This document shows positions 7,180 to 15,955 of a stretch of DNA of 64,000 nucleotides, in pieces. Within the stretch, counting starts at the first letter, position 1. Each line of letters starts with the position of its first letter. A program made the position numbers and the translations under genes. The DNA comes from a virus: IMG/VR virus record IMGVR_UViG_3300020034_000004, positions 1-64,000 of that record; one strand, given 5' to 3'. A model generated the notes under the pieces. That model saw only the letters and a list, made by a program, of their open reading frames with translations, was not told the origin of the DNA and did no database searches.

Positions 7180-7741
7180 CGGATGTCTCTCTGAGTACCG
7201 GCTTTTTGATATCTAACTCCAACTTGTCTGTTGCTTCTTTGATTGCAACCATACGCTTTTCGAAATCAGCATTTTTTTCTTCTCTGGACTGAACCATGGG
7301 TGGTTTTACAAAGAAACGCCAATCCGCACCCCTTGAGAGCGTGAACTTTTTAGCTCCATTATATCCACCCCAGACTACCCATAGTACAGGAAACAGTGTG
7401 TATGTCAAGAGTCCAACACCAAGCAATCTTAACCACTTGTCCCTGAATGAATAGCAACTGCAAACCTCTTTATATTTGGGCTTGCTATGGGCTTTGGAAC
7501 GCCCAAACAAATCGAAAGGACTTGAACTACAAGTGGCTACGTGATTAAGGACATTATGGTCTGTGTCGCCGAATCTTTTTCTTTCACCACACTCCATGCA
7601 TCTGAATCTATTTCTTTTGCATTCAAGTGAGTGATAAGTCTTGGCGCTCTCAACAGCATAAAAGCCGGTACGCTTAAAGGTAATCGTACCGGCTCCTAGC
7701 CAAATGGTGATACCCACTAACCAGATAAATAACTCAATCAT
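7169..7741 (-). CDS. Membrane protein with Cys cluster, 190 aa
   Basis: ATG at 7741 has GGAGAAGTAT upstream. Hydrophobic spans at about residues 3-22 and 105-128. Between them is a Cys/His-rich segment (CKRNRFRCMECGE, CSCYSF). C-terminal helix is charged. Function unknown. Confidence 0.7.
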   Translation of the reverse strand: MIELFIWLVGITIWLGAGTITFKRTGFYAVESAKTYHSLECKRNRFRCMECGERKRFGDTDHNVLNHVATCSSSPFDLFGRSKAHSKPKYKEVCSCYSFRDKWLRLLGVGLLTYTLFPVLWVVWGGYNGAKKFTLSRGADWRFFVKPPMVQSREEKNADFEKRMVAIKEATDKLELDIKKPVLRETSDEF

Positions 7742-7845
7742 ATACTTCTCCATTGATTTCTAGTTTGTCCATACCAAAATAGGGGAAGTCGTGGCTTGTA
7801 TTTTCCTAATACAGGCCAACACTGTTAGAATAATATGAAATGTTA

Positions 7846-8565
7846 TCACCCTCGTCTTCTTTGCTTCATTGTTGCATCCAATGAAACTTTCCCCGAGAAG
7901 GTGGCGTCTCGCAGCTTCGGGTACATATCGAATACTCTCAGTGACCGGAGGGTATTAAAGCGAAACATTTTACTCAGTTCCATCTGAATACGTTCATCAG
8001 AAATGTTTTCACGGAGACTGTCAAGTACCGGCTTAAATTCTAGTGCATGACTCAGAGACTTCTCAATTTGGAATCCCTTGGTCACACAGAACCTAACGGC
8101 TCTCAACGCGCGCAGCGCGTCTTCTTCCAGACGCACTACCGGGTCATCCACAGCAGCAATAGTTCGATTGGCAATAGCCATCTGACCATTGAATGGGTCA
8201 ATAAATTCACCGGACTCACTCTTAGCTATCGCGTTGCAACTAAAATCCCTGCGAGACAAATCCATAATTAGAGTACCCGGTTTTACCCAATCAGGTCTAC
8301 GACCATCAGAATATGGCCCTTCTTCTCTAGCCAGGACAAAATCTGCATTATCACCATTTGGTGCCTTAGCTCGAATAGTGTAGTGTTCGGGACTCTCGAC
8401 ATAAATTTTATATCCGTCAGAAAGAAGTGCTGCGCGCATCGCTTCAAATGGGTCAGTGAATCCAATCATATCTTCATTGTCAAGAACTACGGTATAATCC
8501 AAATCTTTAGATGGTAATCCCAGAATCTCATCCCGACAAGCCCCACCTACTAGATATGTGTCCAC
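7846..8565 (-). CDS. CCA-adding / poly(A) polymerase-type nucleotidyltransferase
   Basis: 239 residues. The GTG at 8565 with GGAGG 5 nt upstream is chosen. The N-terminus YLVGGACRDEILGL then DLDYTV is the class II nucleotidyltransferase signature (GG...RD...DxD) of CCA-adding enzymes and poly(A) polymerases. MDLSRRDFSCNAIA and LEEDALRALRAVRF are the following conserved blocks. None of the tRNAs in this window encodes CCA, so a phage tRNA nucleotidyltransferase makes sense. It lacks the usual long C-terminal body domain, so it is shorter than host enzymes. Confidence 0.85.
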   Translation of the reverse strand: MDTYLVGGACRDEILGLPSKDLDYTVVLDNEDMIGFTDPFEAMRAALLSDGYKIYVESPEHYTIRAKAPNGDNADFVLAREEGPYSDGRRPDWVKPGTLIMDLSRRDFSCNAIAKSESGEFIDPFNGQMAIANRTIAAVDDPVVRLEEDALRALRAVRFCVTKGFQIEKSLSHALEFKPVLDSLRENISDERIQMELSKMFRFNTLRSLRVFDMYPKLRDATFSGKVSLDATMKQRRRG

Positions 8566-8686
8566 TTCTTCCTCCGAACAATAAGGCTGATATTTGTTTG
8601 GTCCACACCATAATACGGCCATTAGCAACCGCAGTATTGTATTCTCTAATTAGTAGGTCAAATTCGCCATTCGTCACATCGTTCAT
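8528..8686 (-). CDS. Hypothetical protein, 52 aa
   Basis: ATG overlaps the upstream stop, GGAGG 3-4 nt away. Overlaps the nucleotidyltransferase start by 38 nt. No motif. May serve mainly as a coupling leader. Confidence 0.4.
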   Translation of the reverse strand: MNDVTNGEFDLLIREYNTAVANGRIMVWTKQISALLFGGRSGHISSRWGLSG

Positions 8687-8892
8687 ATGACCTCCAGTAA
8701 AGTAATCGAGCCACCATCATCAATAGAAAAATCACCTTCATCAGGATTACCAGCGACCTCTAAGCCCATGTCTATAGCATCTTCCCAGGTACAGTTGTTA
8801 TCCTCGTCTTGCACAGCACGAGCCAACTGACGATGATTTTCGGCAAAAATCATAACTTCGCCATTACGACCTTCATAGACCCAAATTTTCAT
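8683..8892 (-). CDS. Hypothetical acidic protein, 69 aa
   Basis: AAAAGG before ATG. Beta-alpha start MKIWVYEGRNGEVMIF, acidic C-terminal half. No family. Confidence 0.7.
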   Translation of the reverse strand: MKIWVYEGRNGEVMIFAENHRQLARAVQDEDNNCTWEDAIDMGLEVAGNPDEGDFSIDDGGSITLLEVI

Positions 8893-9032
8893 ATCAATTC
8901 ACCTTTTTCGGAGGTACATAGTTGAGTCCAATAATATCATTCGTCACATTCTAGCAGAAGTGCGGTATGAAGTCCAGAGCGTCTAAAACCAATGCTATAG
9001 ACATCCGATGTCTTACCACTTCAATCTATGCC

Positions 9033-9479
9033 TCATAGATTCCATACCTCAAATTCGAATCCGGGAACAACTTCCTCGATTAATAGTAAACACTTTTCAA
9101 CCTTATCCCACTCTAAACCACCGATTCCGCAGCCGATTTGAGGAAGAGCCATGGATTCATAACCCATATCATGCAATTTATTAGACGCGCGATATACAGA
9201 TTGAAATAACCAACCATAATCAGCATTTGGACCTGGGGAATCCTGCGTAGCTAAATTGACAATAGCTTTAGGCATATTGTTATATGTTTCATGATAAATC
9301 ATAAACATGCCTGGCGTTAGGATTTTGCAAGTACACATGTGACGGTATTGACCGTAATTATTAGGAAAATATTTCTTAAAACTCTTTGCAATACCGGCCT
9401 CCATCTGTCCGGAGCAATTCACGCCGTGCCCAATAGTTGATTCAGTTGTGCTAAATAAATCCCCATGTCGCTTAATCAT
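9033..9479 (-). CDS. Macro-domain protein (ADP-ribose binding/hydrolysis)
   Basis: 148 residues from the ATG at 9479. GDLF then IGHGVNCSGQMEAGIAKSF is the macro-domain start, and ALPQIGCGIGGLEWDKV the second ADP-ribose loop. Macro domains bind or hydrolyse ADP-ribose derivatives. In a phage this could reverse ADP-ribosylation defences or handle nucleotide signals (inference). The gene overlaps the HNH gene by 8 nt, and a fragment homologous to its first 20 codons lies on the other side of the HNH gene. Confidence 0.85.
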   Translation of the reverse strand: MIKRHGDLFSTTESTIGHGVNCSGQMEAGIAKSFKKYFPNNYGQYRHMCTCKILTPGMFMIYHETYNNMPKAIVNLATQDSPGPNADYGWLFQSVYRASNKLHDMGYESMALPQIGCGIGGLEWDKVEKCLLLIEEVVPGFEFEVWNL

Positions 9480-10083
9480 TAATCCATCCCTTTTCTTCTT
9501 TTTCTTTCCATCGGGTATTTTTATTGTATATTTTAGCGCAAAGAATGCATCGAAGTCCGTTTGGATGCTGACGTAAATTCTTAGGAATCCAGGGGTGACC
9601 ATTTTTACATTCTATCTTCTTATGGTTTTTATATCCATAAGTTTCTGTCTGTGTGTGGCAATTTGGACAAAGCATTCTTAGATTTTCAGGATTATTATTC
9701 AATGGATTCCCATCAATATGGTCCAGTTGAAGAGTGAGTGGTAATCCATTCCATTCCGCTCCTTGTTCGCACAAGCATATATTTTGAATATATCCAAGAG
9801 CAAGAGCTCGGTCCTTTAGTTCTTTTGCATTACCTCGACTAAACGGACTGGGATTTGTAAATACTAATTCATCTGGGATTCGTCGTTTGTTTGCTCTTGG
9901 ATTTTCAAATAGAAGTGAAATTCCGAATAATTCACATTGTGTTTTTAACTTCAAATATCTTTTAGAGCTTGGCTCAATACCTAAATTAACCAACGTCTGC
10001 CGCATTGATTTGCTTTTGTCAACAGTCTCTCTAATGAGACTTGGATTATTCCATATATGGTCATGTCCTGATTGTCTGTTCAT
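9472..10083 (-). CDS. HNH homing endonuclease
   Basis: 203 residues. LDHIDGNPLNNNPENLRMLC followed by PNCH is the HNH core near residues 117-140. The N-terminal 90 residues look like a helix-turn-helix target-recognition part. It sits between the macro-domain gene and a duplicated macro N-terminal fragment, the footprint of an invasion. Confidence 0.88.
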   Translation of the reverse strand: MNRQSGHDHIWNNPSLIRETVDKSKSMRQTLVNLGIEPSSKRYLKLKTQCELFGISLLFENPRANKRRIPDELVFTNPSPFSRGNAKELKDRALALGYIQNICLCEQGAEWNGLPLTLQLDHIDGNPLNNNPENLRMLCPNCHTQTETYGYKNHKKIECKNGHPWIPKNLRQHPNGLRCILCAKIYNKNTRWKEKEEKGWIND

Positions 10084-10107
10084 ACAATCATTATATCATG
10101 GAGTAAT

Positions 10108-10173
10108 TTATAATACACCATGTCCGATAGCATCGATAGTGGTGGTGAATAGGTCACCCGACTTTTTAATCAT
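10108..10173 (-). pseudogene. 21-codon fragment homologous to the macro-domain N-terminus
   Basis: Reads MIKKSGDLFTTTIDAIGHGV then stop. Fourteen of the first 20 residues match the macro protein start at 9479. Its ATG overlaps the upstream stop. Probably the original 5' end of the macro gene, cut off by the HNH insertion. Confidence 0.7.
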
Positions 10174-10340
10174 CACTCAAATTCCTTTCGCACTCTGTCA
10201 CGCAACATACGCTCTTCTAAATAATGAGGGTCATATTTAGGCGCAACCTGCTTGCGTCTAAACCTCTTAAATTTTGGGTCAGTCAGCACCATCCCCAGGA
10301 GCATAACAGCTAAAAATACAAGAAATGCTATCCCGACCAT
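10173..10340 (-). CDS. 55-aa membrane protein with basic tail
   Basis: AGGAGAG before ATG. Residues 2-20 hydrophobic, then FKRFRRK and a charged helix. Type I or II single-span protein. Confidence 0.6.
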   Translation of the reverse strand: MVGIAFLVFLAVMLLGMVLTDPKFKRFRRKQVAPKYDPHYLEERMLRDRVRKEFE

Positions 10341-10351
10341 AGCGACTCTCC

Positions 10352-10480
10352 TTACTTGTTGACCTTTTTGGCAATCTTACGTGCAAACTTCTTTGTCTTT
10401 AACTTCTTTTCATCTGACAATACATACCATACCGCCACAGCTACCCACGGTAGCATAGAAATAACCCATGCAATCCACAT
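10352..10480 (-). CDS. 42-aa membrane protein
   Basis: TAATG overlap with the upstream gene. One hydrophobic span (residues 2-21) then a very basic tail (KKLKTKKFARKIAKK). Confidence 0.55.
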   Translation of the reverse strand: MWIAWVISMLPWVAVAVWYVLSDEKKLKTKKFARKIAKKVNK

Positions 10481-10662
10481 TAATCAACTACCTCCCATGA
10501 ACCACGGGGGCGACGAATCACAACAAATGAATGAGGCTTGTTGGACATCTCATTCAATTCAGCAATCCATAGCTCGGCCGCCTCTTTTGTTTTATTTTCA
10601 CGATGAACGTACATAAGTCCATCCGTACGGATTCCAATTCCGTATTCGTATTCGATATCCAT
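10480..10662 (-). CDS. Hypothetical protein, 60 aa
   Basis: Starts DIEYEYGIGIRTDGLMYVHR, then an amphipathic helix (TKEAAELWIAELNE). A similar arrangement is common in actinophage small proteins. Unknown role. Confidence 0.65.
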   Translation of the reverse strand: MDIEYEYGIGIRTDGLMYVHRENKTKEAAELWIAELNEMSNKPHSFVVIRRPRGSWEVVD

Positions 10663-10665
10663 CAA

Positions 10666-10773
10666 TTAGTAGCCTCCATGCATTTCAATAAACTTCATTG
10701 CGTAGTACTGAAAAGGAATACTCAGTATCGCAGCAATCATAATCCAAGCGTACTTTTCAAAGTATTCTTTCAT
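10666..10773 (-). CDS. 35-aa membrane peptide
   Basis: Begins MKEYFEKYAWIMIAAILSIP; one hydrophobic span. Placed tightly between two genes. Confidence 0.5.
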   Translation of the reverse strand: MKEYFEKYAWIMIAAILSIPFQYYAMKFIEMHGGY

Positions 10774-10777
10774 TTGA

Positions 10778-11401
10778 TTATCTTTCAGCCTTGATAATAC
10801 TCAGAATCTCATCCTCGGATACCGGGCGGTATCCCCAAGAATCTACACCAACATGGATTTGCAATGTGCCATTAGCGCTACGGCTAATCTTTTCAGATGA
10901 ATGAGTATGTCCATGAAGCAAAACCATCCCATTATCTACCGGCCGAATCTTATTATAACGTGACTTGTCATTAGAGTCGCCAGTATAGGGAAAATGAGAC
11001 AAACAAACCTCGAAGTCACCAACAGTCATATAAACTTTGGCAGCCTCGGATTCATCACCCTCGATAATATCATCAAAAACATCTTCATATGCGGGACGGA
11101 ATCTATCAACGTAACGCTTAGCCTTTTCAACGCTAGACTCGGGGTCAATAAACAGTCGGTCGTGATTGCCGACAATCAAAATCTTGATTCCGTTCAGTCG
11201 CTTCACCAAAGGCAGTGATTTGTCAAGAGTACCCAAGGCTATATCACCGAGTATGTAAACCGTATCGTCAGGAGCCACTATTGCATTATGATTATTAATT
11301 ATTGCTTCGTTCATATGATTGACATTCACGAAAAGTCTATTCGATAGAGAAAGAATTCTCTCGTGACCGAAATGATAATCAGAACTAAACCATGTTGTCA
11401 T
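10778..11401 (-). CDS. Calcineurin-like metallophosphoesterase
   Basis: 207 residues from the ATG at 11401 (GGAGGCACAT upstream). Metal ligands are visible in order: SDYHFGH, GDIALG, VGNHD, CLSHFP, HGHTHS. Family members cut phosphomonoesters or diesters, including cyclic nucleotides and RNA ends. Substrate not predictable. A second enzyme of this fold is at 17752-18546. Confidence 0.85.
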   Translation of the reverse strand: MTTWFSSDYHFGHERILSLSNRLFVNVNHMNEAIINNHNAIVAPDDTVYILGDIALGTLDKSLPLVKRLNGIKILIVGNHDRLFIDPESSVEKAKRYVDRFRPAYEDVFDDIIEGDESEAAKVYMTVGDFEVCLSHFPYTGDSNDKSRYNKIRPVDNGMVLLHGHTHSSEKISRSANGTLQIHVGVDSWGYRPVSEDEILSIIKAER

Positions 11402-11562
11402 ATGTGCCTCCAAGTTTTATTAGTTACAATTAGGTCAATGTTGCCTTGTATTTAGTTTATTTCCATCTTTATGTCTGGTTTCCATCCCAATGGGCAATGG
11501 ACCAATAAATGTCTCTAGCACTAATCTATGTGTATATTGTGTTTTAGAATGAGTAGCTCCAC

Positions 11563-11763
11563 CTATGCGTTATTATTCTTACTCAGCCAGTTAAGAAATC
11601 TATCTATACGATAGATTTTCATTAATTCATGACCTAGTGCGCCCAGTGCCATCTTTAGATTATGCTTACTTTCTGTCATGGTTAGAAACTTCGGGTACCC
11701 GTAGTTTTTACGATAATATCTAAATTGTTCGCATTTATCACAACAACACATAGGCTTATCCAT
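11563..11763 (-). CDS. Small Cys-rich protein, 66 aa
   Basis: N-terminal CCCDKCEQ is a probable metal site; the rest is helical. Abuts the next gene (1 nt overlap). Confidence 0.6.
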   Translation of the reverse strand: MDKPMCCCDKCEQFRYYRKNYGYPKFLTMTESKHNLKMALGALGHELMKIYRIDRFLNWLSKNNNA

Positions 11764-12137
11764 TAATTAACCTCGATAGCTTCTGTAATGTTTGGAAATG
11801 ATGATGTAATACCAATTCGCCAACCATGAAACTTAAGGTTATATTTATGACCAATCTCAATTTGATTATACAAATCAGCGGACCTAAATTGTCCCTTCAA
11901 AACAGTATCAGTAACCTTGAACACACCACAATCTCTGGTGTACACACGCATATCAGATTCTGCCTGCCCGTCTCTGTACTTGGTTGTTCGGTCTTTATTA
12001 GTAATAGTACAAACTTTGGTTTCGCTGGTGTTATAGTCAACGATTAATACACCAATACCAATGACTACCAACAGTGAGATGACACCAATAATGATACCGG
12101 CCGGGCCGGTAATTGAAAAGCGATGTCTTGCTTTCAT
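11763..12137 (-). CDS. Membrane-anchored extracytoplasmic protein, 124 aa
   Basis: Hydrophobic span at residues 11-34, then a soluble domain with one Cys pair. The DNA coding the span contains an inverted TACCGGCC/GGCCGGTA pair at 12095-12111. Function unknown. Confidence 0.7.
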   Translation of the reverse strand: MKARHRFSITGPAGIIIGVISLLVVIGIGVLIVDYNTSETKVCTITNKDRTTKYRDGQAESDMRVYTRDCGVFKVTDTVLKGQFRSADLYNQIEIGHKYNLKFHGWRIGITSSFPNITEAIEVN

Positions 12138-12146
12138 TTATTATCC

Positions 12147-12470
12147 TTATTGTACAATGTTGTTAATTTTGTCGCCAACACATTCATGGAATTCAACATA
12201 CTGTGTTCGAAGATAGAATTTAGAATTACAATCTGCCCAAGCAGCCATACCGCCCGGTAGAGAAAGTAATTTTGTACATTTCTTATTTGCTTCAATATCT
12301 ATAATATCCGTACATTCGTTTCCCATAGCGGGAGTTTGAATAGCAGTTACTCCCGACCTAGGAATTGGTAATAGACAAGTCTTGTCTGAACCAAGCCAAT
12401 ACATCATCGCGGAGAATAGCAGAATGCCAAAAATTACCCATTTGGAAGCAGTTAGGGCTCTGTCTTTCAC
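12147..12470 (-). CDS. Membrane-anchored protein, 107 aa
   Basis: Signal-anchor at residues 10-27, then a domain with five Cys. Adjacent to two other envelope-type proteins, so possibly one envelope-modifying group. Confidence 0.65.
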   Translation of the reverse strand: MKDRALTASKWVIFGILLFSAMMYWLGSDKTCLLPIPRSGVTAIQTPAMGNECTDIIDIEANKKCTKLLSLPGGMAAWADCNSKFYLRTQYVEFHECVGDKINNIVQ

Positions 12471-12658
12471 TTCTTATCACCGAAGAAAAGTCCCTTGAAG
12501 TATGTCTTTCTATCACCAAGGACGAAGAAAATACTCCAACCTTCTATCATTGCCTTGCGTGCATCGTGGGGTAGATAACGAAATCCATTATCAGAACCAA
12601 TTTGCATCAGTGGAACAGAATTAATAAAAGCATCAATAATATAATTGATAATGCCCAT
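12467..12658 (-). CDS. Hypothetical protein, 63 aa
   Basis: Overlaps the next gene by 4 nt. Partly hydrophobic N-terminus, basic end. No family. Confidence 0.6.
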   Translation of the reverse strand: MGIINYIIDAFINSVPLMQIGSDNGFRYLPHDARKAMIEGWSIFFVLGDRKTYFKGLFFGDKK

Positions 12659-12704
12659 CAGGCTAGTCTCCTAACAATAAATATTATTTATGATAATCAA
12701 ACAA

Positions 12705-13016
12705 CTATTCGGACAATAGGTCTTTCTTCAACGCAACAACTGTGCGTGCTTCAACATGGCGAATATATTCGCCGTCTTCAAAAAGCATTACTTGTGGTAC
12801 TGATTGAATTTTATATTTAGACCCTACTCTTGGGTCAACATCTACATCCACCTTTATTACAGCTAGGTTAGTATCTTCTGCAAACTTAGACAAATGCGGT
12901 AAGAATTTTCGGCAAGGTTGACACCATTCCGCCCCGAATTCTATCAGAACTCGGGGGTTGTTGTCTATGCTATGTTGAATCTCTTCAAGACTGTTCTTAT
13001 GTAATAATTCACTCAT
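12705..13016 (-). CDS. Thioredoxin
   Basis: 103 residues, the usual thioredoxin length. WCQPC at 31-35 replaces the common WCGPC; VLIEFGAEW precedes it and the cis-Pro is in SVPQVMLF. It would reduce disulphides, perhaps for the phage nucleotide metabolism or virion proteins. Overlaps the KTSC gene. Confidence 0.9.
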   Translation of the reverse strand: MSELLHKNSLEEIQHSIDNNPRVLIEFGAEWCQPCRKFLPHLSKFAEDTNLAVIKVDVDVDPRVGSKYKIQSVPQVMLFEDGEYIRHVEARTVVALKKDLLSE

Positions 13017-13638
13017 CGTAATGAACGCTCACCAGCTTTACCTTGAATACAAGACCAAGTGTCTCACCAAGAGCATGCAGCTTCAAGAGTGCATTGTCAA
13101 TAGTTGTAGTCTGAGTCTCAAACAAATACTCCTGCTCATGACCAACTACAGAATATAGAACATCGTGCTTCTTGACACCAGAAAAGGTGTCAACCGTTGC
13201 AGCAAGAGGGTCGTTTACCTTTAGCGACAACTGCGGAGTAGGGACAGGGTTGGCGATTCTCGGCTGCTCAAGAATAGCAACCAAAGGAGTAGCATCTACA
13301 TAATTATCCCAATCATCATCATAAAATGCCTCATCTGATGAATACTCTTCGTCATCATCATAGTCATGATAGTCGGTTTCATCTTCGAAAAGAAGCTGCC
13401 CACGACTGCCTAGACGCTCAGCAGGACCAAAGGTCTGGATGGTCTCGTGGTAATACTTACCAGCAGAAGGTGCATTCAGAAGTCCCTGATAAACATCTAC
13501 AGGGACATTGTTGTAGCGATAGAATACGCCACCATAGAGAGCCAAGGTTAGAGTCTGGTTCTTTTCATCGTAAAATGCTTCATCGACGGCGGTAGAATCA
13601 AAAAAGCTGGTCTCAGTATATTTAACTGTATTAGTCAT
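13009..13638 (-). CDS. KTSC-domain protein
   Basis: 209 residues. The first 70 match the KTSC pattern: strands ending in YRYNNVPVDVYQGLLNAPSAG and YYHETIQTFG. An acidic linker (YDDDEEYSSDEAFYDDD) joins a second, unrecognised domain. KTSC domains occur alone or in nucleic-acid enzymes; function unclear. Confidence 0.75.
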   Translation of the reverse strand: MTNTVKYTETSFFDSTAVDEAFYDEKNQTLTLALYGGVFYRYNNVPVDVYQGLLNAPSAGKYYHETIQTFGPAERLGSRGQLLFEDETDYHDYDDDEEYSSDEAFYDDDWDNYVDATPLVAILEQPRIANPVPTPQLSLKVNDPLAATVDTFSGVKKHDVLYSVVGHEQEYLFETQTTTIDNALLKLHALGETLGLVFKVKLVSVHYDE

Positions 13639-13883
13639 TTCTCTCCCTTATTATAGGTACCGGCCAAAACATATACGTCAAAGCCTTTGGTTTGTTTAAT
13701 TATGACAAGTCGGCCAACCTCTAGGATTGTACCGACCTTCTCATCATACAGGACTTTTTGAGCCTCGTCAAGAGCATTCTTAAAGTCACTCTCAGTAGGC
13801 AATTGCTTACCCTTGCCCTTGAGTGACCATTTCCAGTTTCTTTCTTTAAAGTATTCAGCTAGAAACTTAATCAATGGTATCAA
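13635..13883 (-). CDS. Hypothetical protein, 82 aa
   Basis: TTG start inferred; GGATGG a few nt upstream. Basic helix first, then beta-rich (ILEVGRLVIIKQTKGFDVYV). Overlaps KTSC gene by 4 nt. Confidence 0.6.
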   Translation of the reverse strand: MIPLIKFLAEYFKERNWKWSLKGKGKQLPTESDFKNALDEAQKVLYDEKVGTILEVGRLVIIKQTKGFDVYVLAGTYNKGEK

Positions 13884-13885
13884 AA

Positions 13886-13966
13886 TCAGACCATCCCAAT
13901 CGCAATCTTAGACACATCTTGCAAAGCAACTAATTCTGAAAATCTTTGCCCTGAATAGATGTACAT
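13886..13966 (-). CDS. 26-aa peptide
   Basis: Its ATG directly follows the upstream stop. MYIYSGQRFSELVALQDVSK start. May simply couple translation between neighbours. Confidence 0.35.
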   Translation of the reverse strand: MYIYSGQRFSELVALQDVSKIAIGMV

Positions 13967-14548
13967 TTATTTTTCCACCATTAGTTCTCTAGTAAGCTTT
14001 GGTACCCCATTTAACCGTTCCAACATTTCACATCCGGGCCTCCCTTTTCTTTGAAGCCCGGCCGCGTCTGCAGCCGTCCATAACTCCTCTACTATACCAG
14101 CAGCGAATCTGAATGGCAAGAATCGACCTCCAAATTTGGATTCGAACTTTGCATAACGACGATGCTCGGCTACCGCCAAGCATTGAACAGCATATAGAAA
14201 AGTCTGAGCGTTTATACCTTCGGAGAAATGGGGAGGAGTCATTTTGGTTGGGTCTGCACCCTCAATTACTAATTTATATAATGCAATCAAGCTTACAGCA
14301 TCCGCTGAGTGTTCATCTATCTTAGATTGGACATCCTTAAATAAATCCGTATGCGTGAATTGATGCTTTGTCCAGTCCATATCTTCATCATCGACCATTA
14401 CAACAAAATCTCCACCAATTGGCTCAGTCTCCAAAGCGTGTCGGCCTGGTAATGCTAAAGTAATACCTGTATAGGGATGCATCTCTAATATCTTAGCTTT
14501 ACCGCCCTTGGCATAAGGTATCATTTCGTTCAATTTATTGAAATCCAT
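13967..14548 (-). CDS. Hypothetical protein, 193 aa
   Basis: Mostly helical. A conserved-looking stretch (YAVQCLAVAEHRRYAKFESK, then GGRFLPFRFAAGI) seems familiar from actinophages but I cannot name the family. Confidence 0.75.
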   Translation of the reverse strand: MDFNKLNEMIPYAKGGKAKILEMHPYTGITLALPGRHALETEPIGGDFVVMVDDEDMDWTKHQFTHTDLFKDVQSKIDEHSADAVSLIALYKLVIEGADPTKMTPPHFSEGINAQTFLYAVQCLAVAEHRRYAKFESKFGGRFLPFRFAAGIVEELWTAADAAGLQRKGRPGCEMLERLNGVPKLTRELMVEK

Positions 14549-14562
14549 TATATCCTATTCTA

Positions 14563-14871
14563 TTAATTCAGACTACTAGTCCTGCATTGAATATCACATT
14601 TCATCCAATACACACATAGTCCTGCATGGGTAATTAAATTACCCACGCTATCAAACACTGGAAGACCACCAACAACAACAATTTGGCTCTCGCCAAACTG
14701 AGTCGCCCGGTATGCATTTATAATTGAAAATGTATCAGGTTCTGCAGTTTTTCCAAACATTTGATTACTCAGTCCTGCAAATTGTTGTATCGATTCTTCG
14801 TAATCTTCAAACTTCATTTCTCTAAGCGGAGGTCCATTAAGACACCCCATGTATAAATGATAGTGTGTCAT
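14563..14871 (-). CDS. Hypothetical protein, 102 aa
   Basis: Starts MTHYHLYMGCLNGPP. Mixed fold, three Cys near the end. No motif. Confidence 0.65.
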   Translation of the reverse strand: MTHYHLYMGCLNGPPLREMKFEDYEESIQQFAGLSNQMFGKTAEPDTFSIINAYRATQFGESQIVVVGGLPVFDSVGNLITHAGLCVYWMKCDIQCRTSSLN

Positions 14872-14879
14872 TACTATAC

Positions 14880-15086
14880 CTACCCGACAGGAGCGTCTTG
14901 AGGGATGCCCATTTCTTGCAAGCCAGAAATATCGTTTTCAATTTCCCATCCAGTCATTAGCAACATATCATTATGGGCTTTCCCGTGATGGATGCAAAAC
15001 AGTAATTCATACTCACTCTTCGTGGCAGCATGATAAGCCTGCGCACCGCAACGGTCACAGCGGTCGGTAGCTTTAAAAATCTTCAT
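14880..15086 (-). CDS. Small zinc protein of actinobacterial type (DUF7455-like)
   Basis: 68 residues from the ATG at 15086 (GAGAGG upstream). Opening KATDRCDRCGAQAYHAA and later ELLFCIHHGKAH match a short zinc-binding protein family found widely in Actinobacteria, which I recall as DUF7455. Supports an actinobacterial host. Function unknown. Confidence 0.7.
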   Translation of the reverse strand: MKIFKATDRCDRCGAQAYHAATKSEYELLFCIHHGKAHNDMLLMTGWEIENDISGLQEMGIPQDAPVG

Positions 15087-15175
15087 ATTCTTGCACCTCT
15101 CTTCGCTTCCATTATACACCTAGAATGTTACCGATGACGTACAACTAAATACTGGAACGTTGCTCAACTACATTA

Positions 15176-15505
15176 TCACTGCCCCGGCGGTACGTCAAGA
15201 TTAGTCTCCACTTTCTGCGAGCCTCTTTTAATCTGTTCTAAAGCCAATGTTAATTCTGTATGTTGTTTCATATACGAATCACGAAGGTCATAATACTTTG
15301 TACGCCATTCATCAATCTCTTCTTCTAGACGCCTAATTTCTTCTTTCTGAGACACGACCTGATTTCTCAGCTCTTCTCTGATTTGCTTAGCATCATCTAT
15401 ACTGGTTTTGTTTCTGTTAAGGAGATGTTCAGTTACTTTTAATCCTATAGCGCCGCAGAGGGTACCGATTCCGGCAATCCAGGCTGGGTCAAGCGGAAGA
15501 GCCAT
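15176..15505 (-). CDS. Membrane-anchored coiled-coil protein, 109 aa
   Basis: One N-terminal hydrophobic helix (residues 8-24), then about 60 residues of coiled coil. Size and layout fit a holin partner or spanin-like lysis accessory, but no direct evidence. Overlaps the four-span gene upstream. Confidence 0.65.
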   Translation of the reverse strand: MALPLDPAWIAGIGTLCGAIGLKVTEHLLNRNKTSIDDAKQIREELRNQVVSQKEEIRRLEEEIDEWRTKYYDLRDSYMKQHTELTLALEQIKRGSQKVETNLDVPPGQ

Positions 15506-15920
15506 TACTCTGCTCCCTCTTGATATGGAAGTATATAACTATCAGGATTGATAACAGAGTTGCACTCGCCAACCAAGATGGTGGCATAAACCCGTTTAGA
15601 GCCCACCCTCCAACTAAACCATATATTCTGACACATATGTTGATAAACAACCCCGTTGCTCTCCATTGCTTCTTTTCCCAAATAAGCCCTGCGGCGAGCA
15701 ATATAGCTGAGAACAAGAAGATACTTCCAAGAGCTAATATTCCGATTGGTGAAATTACGACTTGAGCAACAATAGATGGCTTTACAATCGTCATCGCCAA
15801 CTTCTCAACTAATGGGCTAAGAATGTAGAGCCCACCAAGGATGGTCTGGATAACAATTATCCACTCAATCATCCTTAGTGGGGTCTGCTTTAGCTTATTC
15901 CACCTAACCAATAGCTTCAT
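15489..15920 (-). CDS. Four-span membrane protein (holin candidate), leaderless
   Basis: 143 residues with hydrophobic spans near 18-40, 52-76, 86-105 and 112-132. The ATG at 15920 is chosen because TATAAT lies 6 nt upstream. Pairing with the coiled-coil membrane protein suggests a lysis function; this is inference. Confidence 0.65.
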   Translation of the reverse strand: MKLLVRWNKLKQTPLRMIEWIIVIQTILGGLYILSPLVEKLAMTIVKPSIVAQVVISPIGILALGSIFLFSAILLAAGLIWEKKQWRATGLFINICVRIYGLVGGWALNGFMPPSWLASATLLSILIVIYFHIKREQSNGSSA

Positions 15921-15926
15921 ACTATG

Positions 15927-15955
15927 ATTATACAATTTTGAACGTACAAATGCAA
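15927..15955 (-). promoter_or_regulatory. Promoter giving a leaderless mRNA
   Basis: TTGCAT, 17 bp, TATAAT, 6 nt to the ATG at 15920. Confidence 0.65.
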
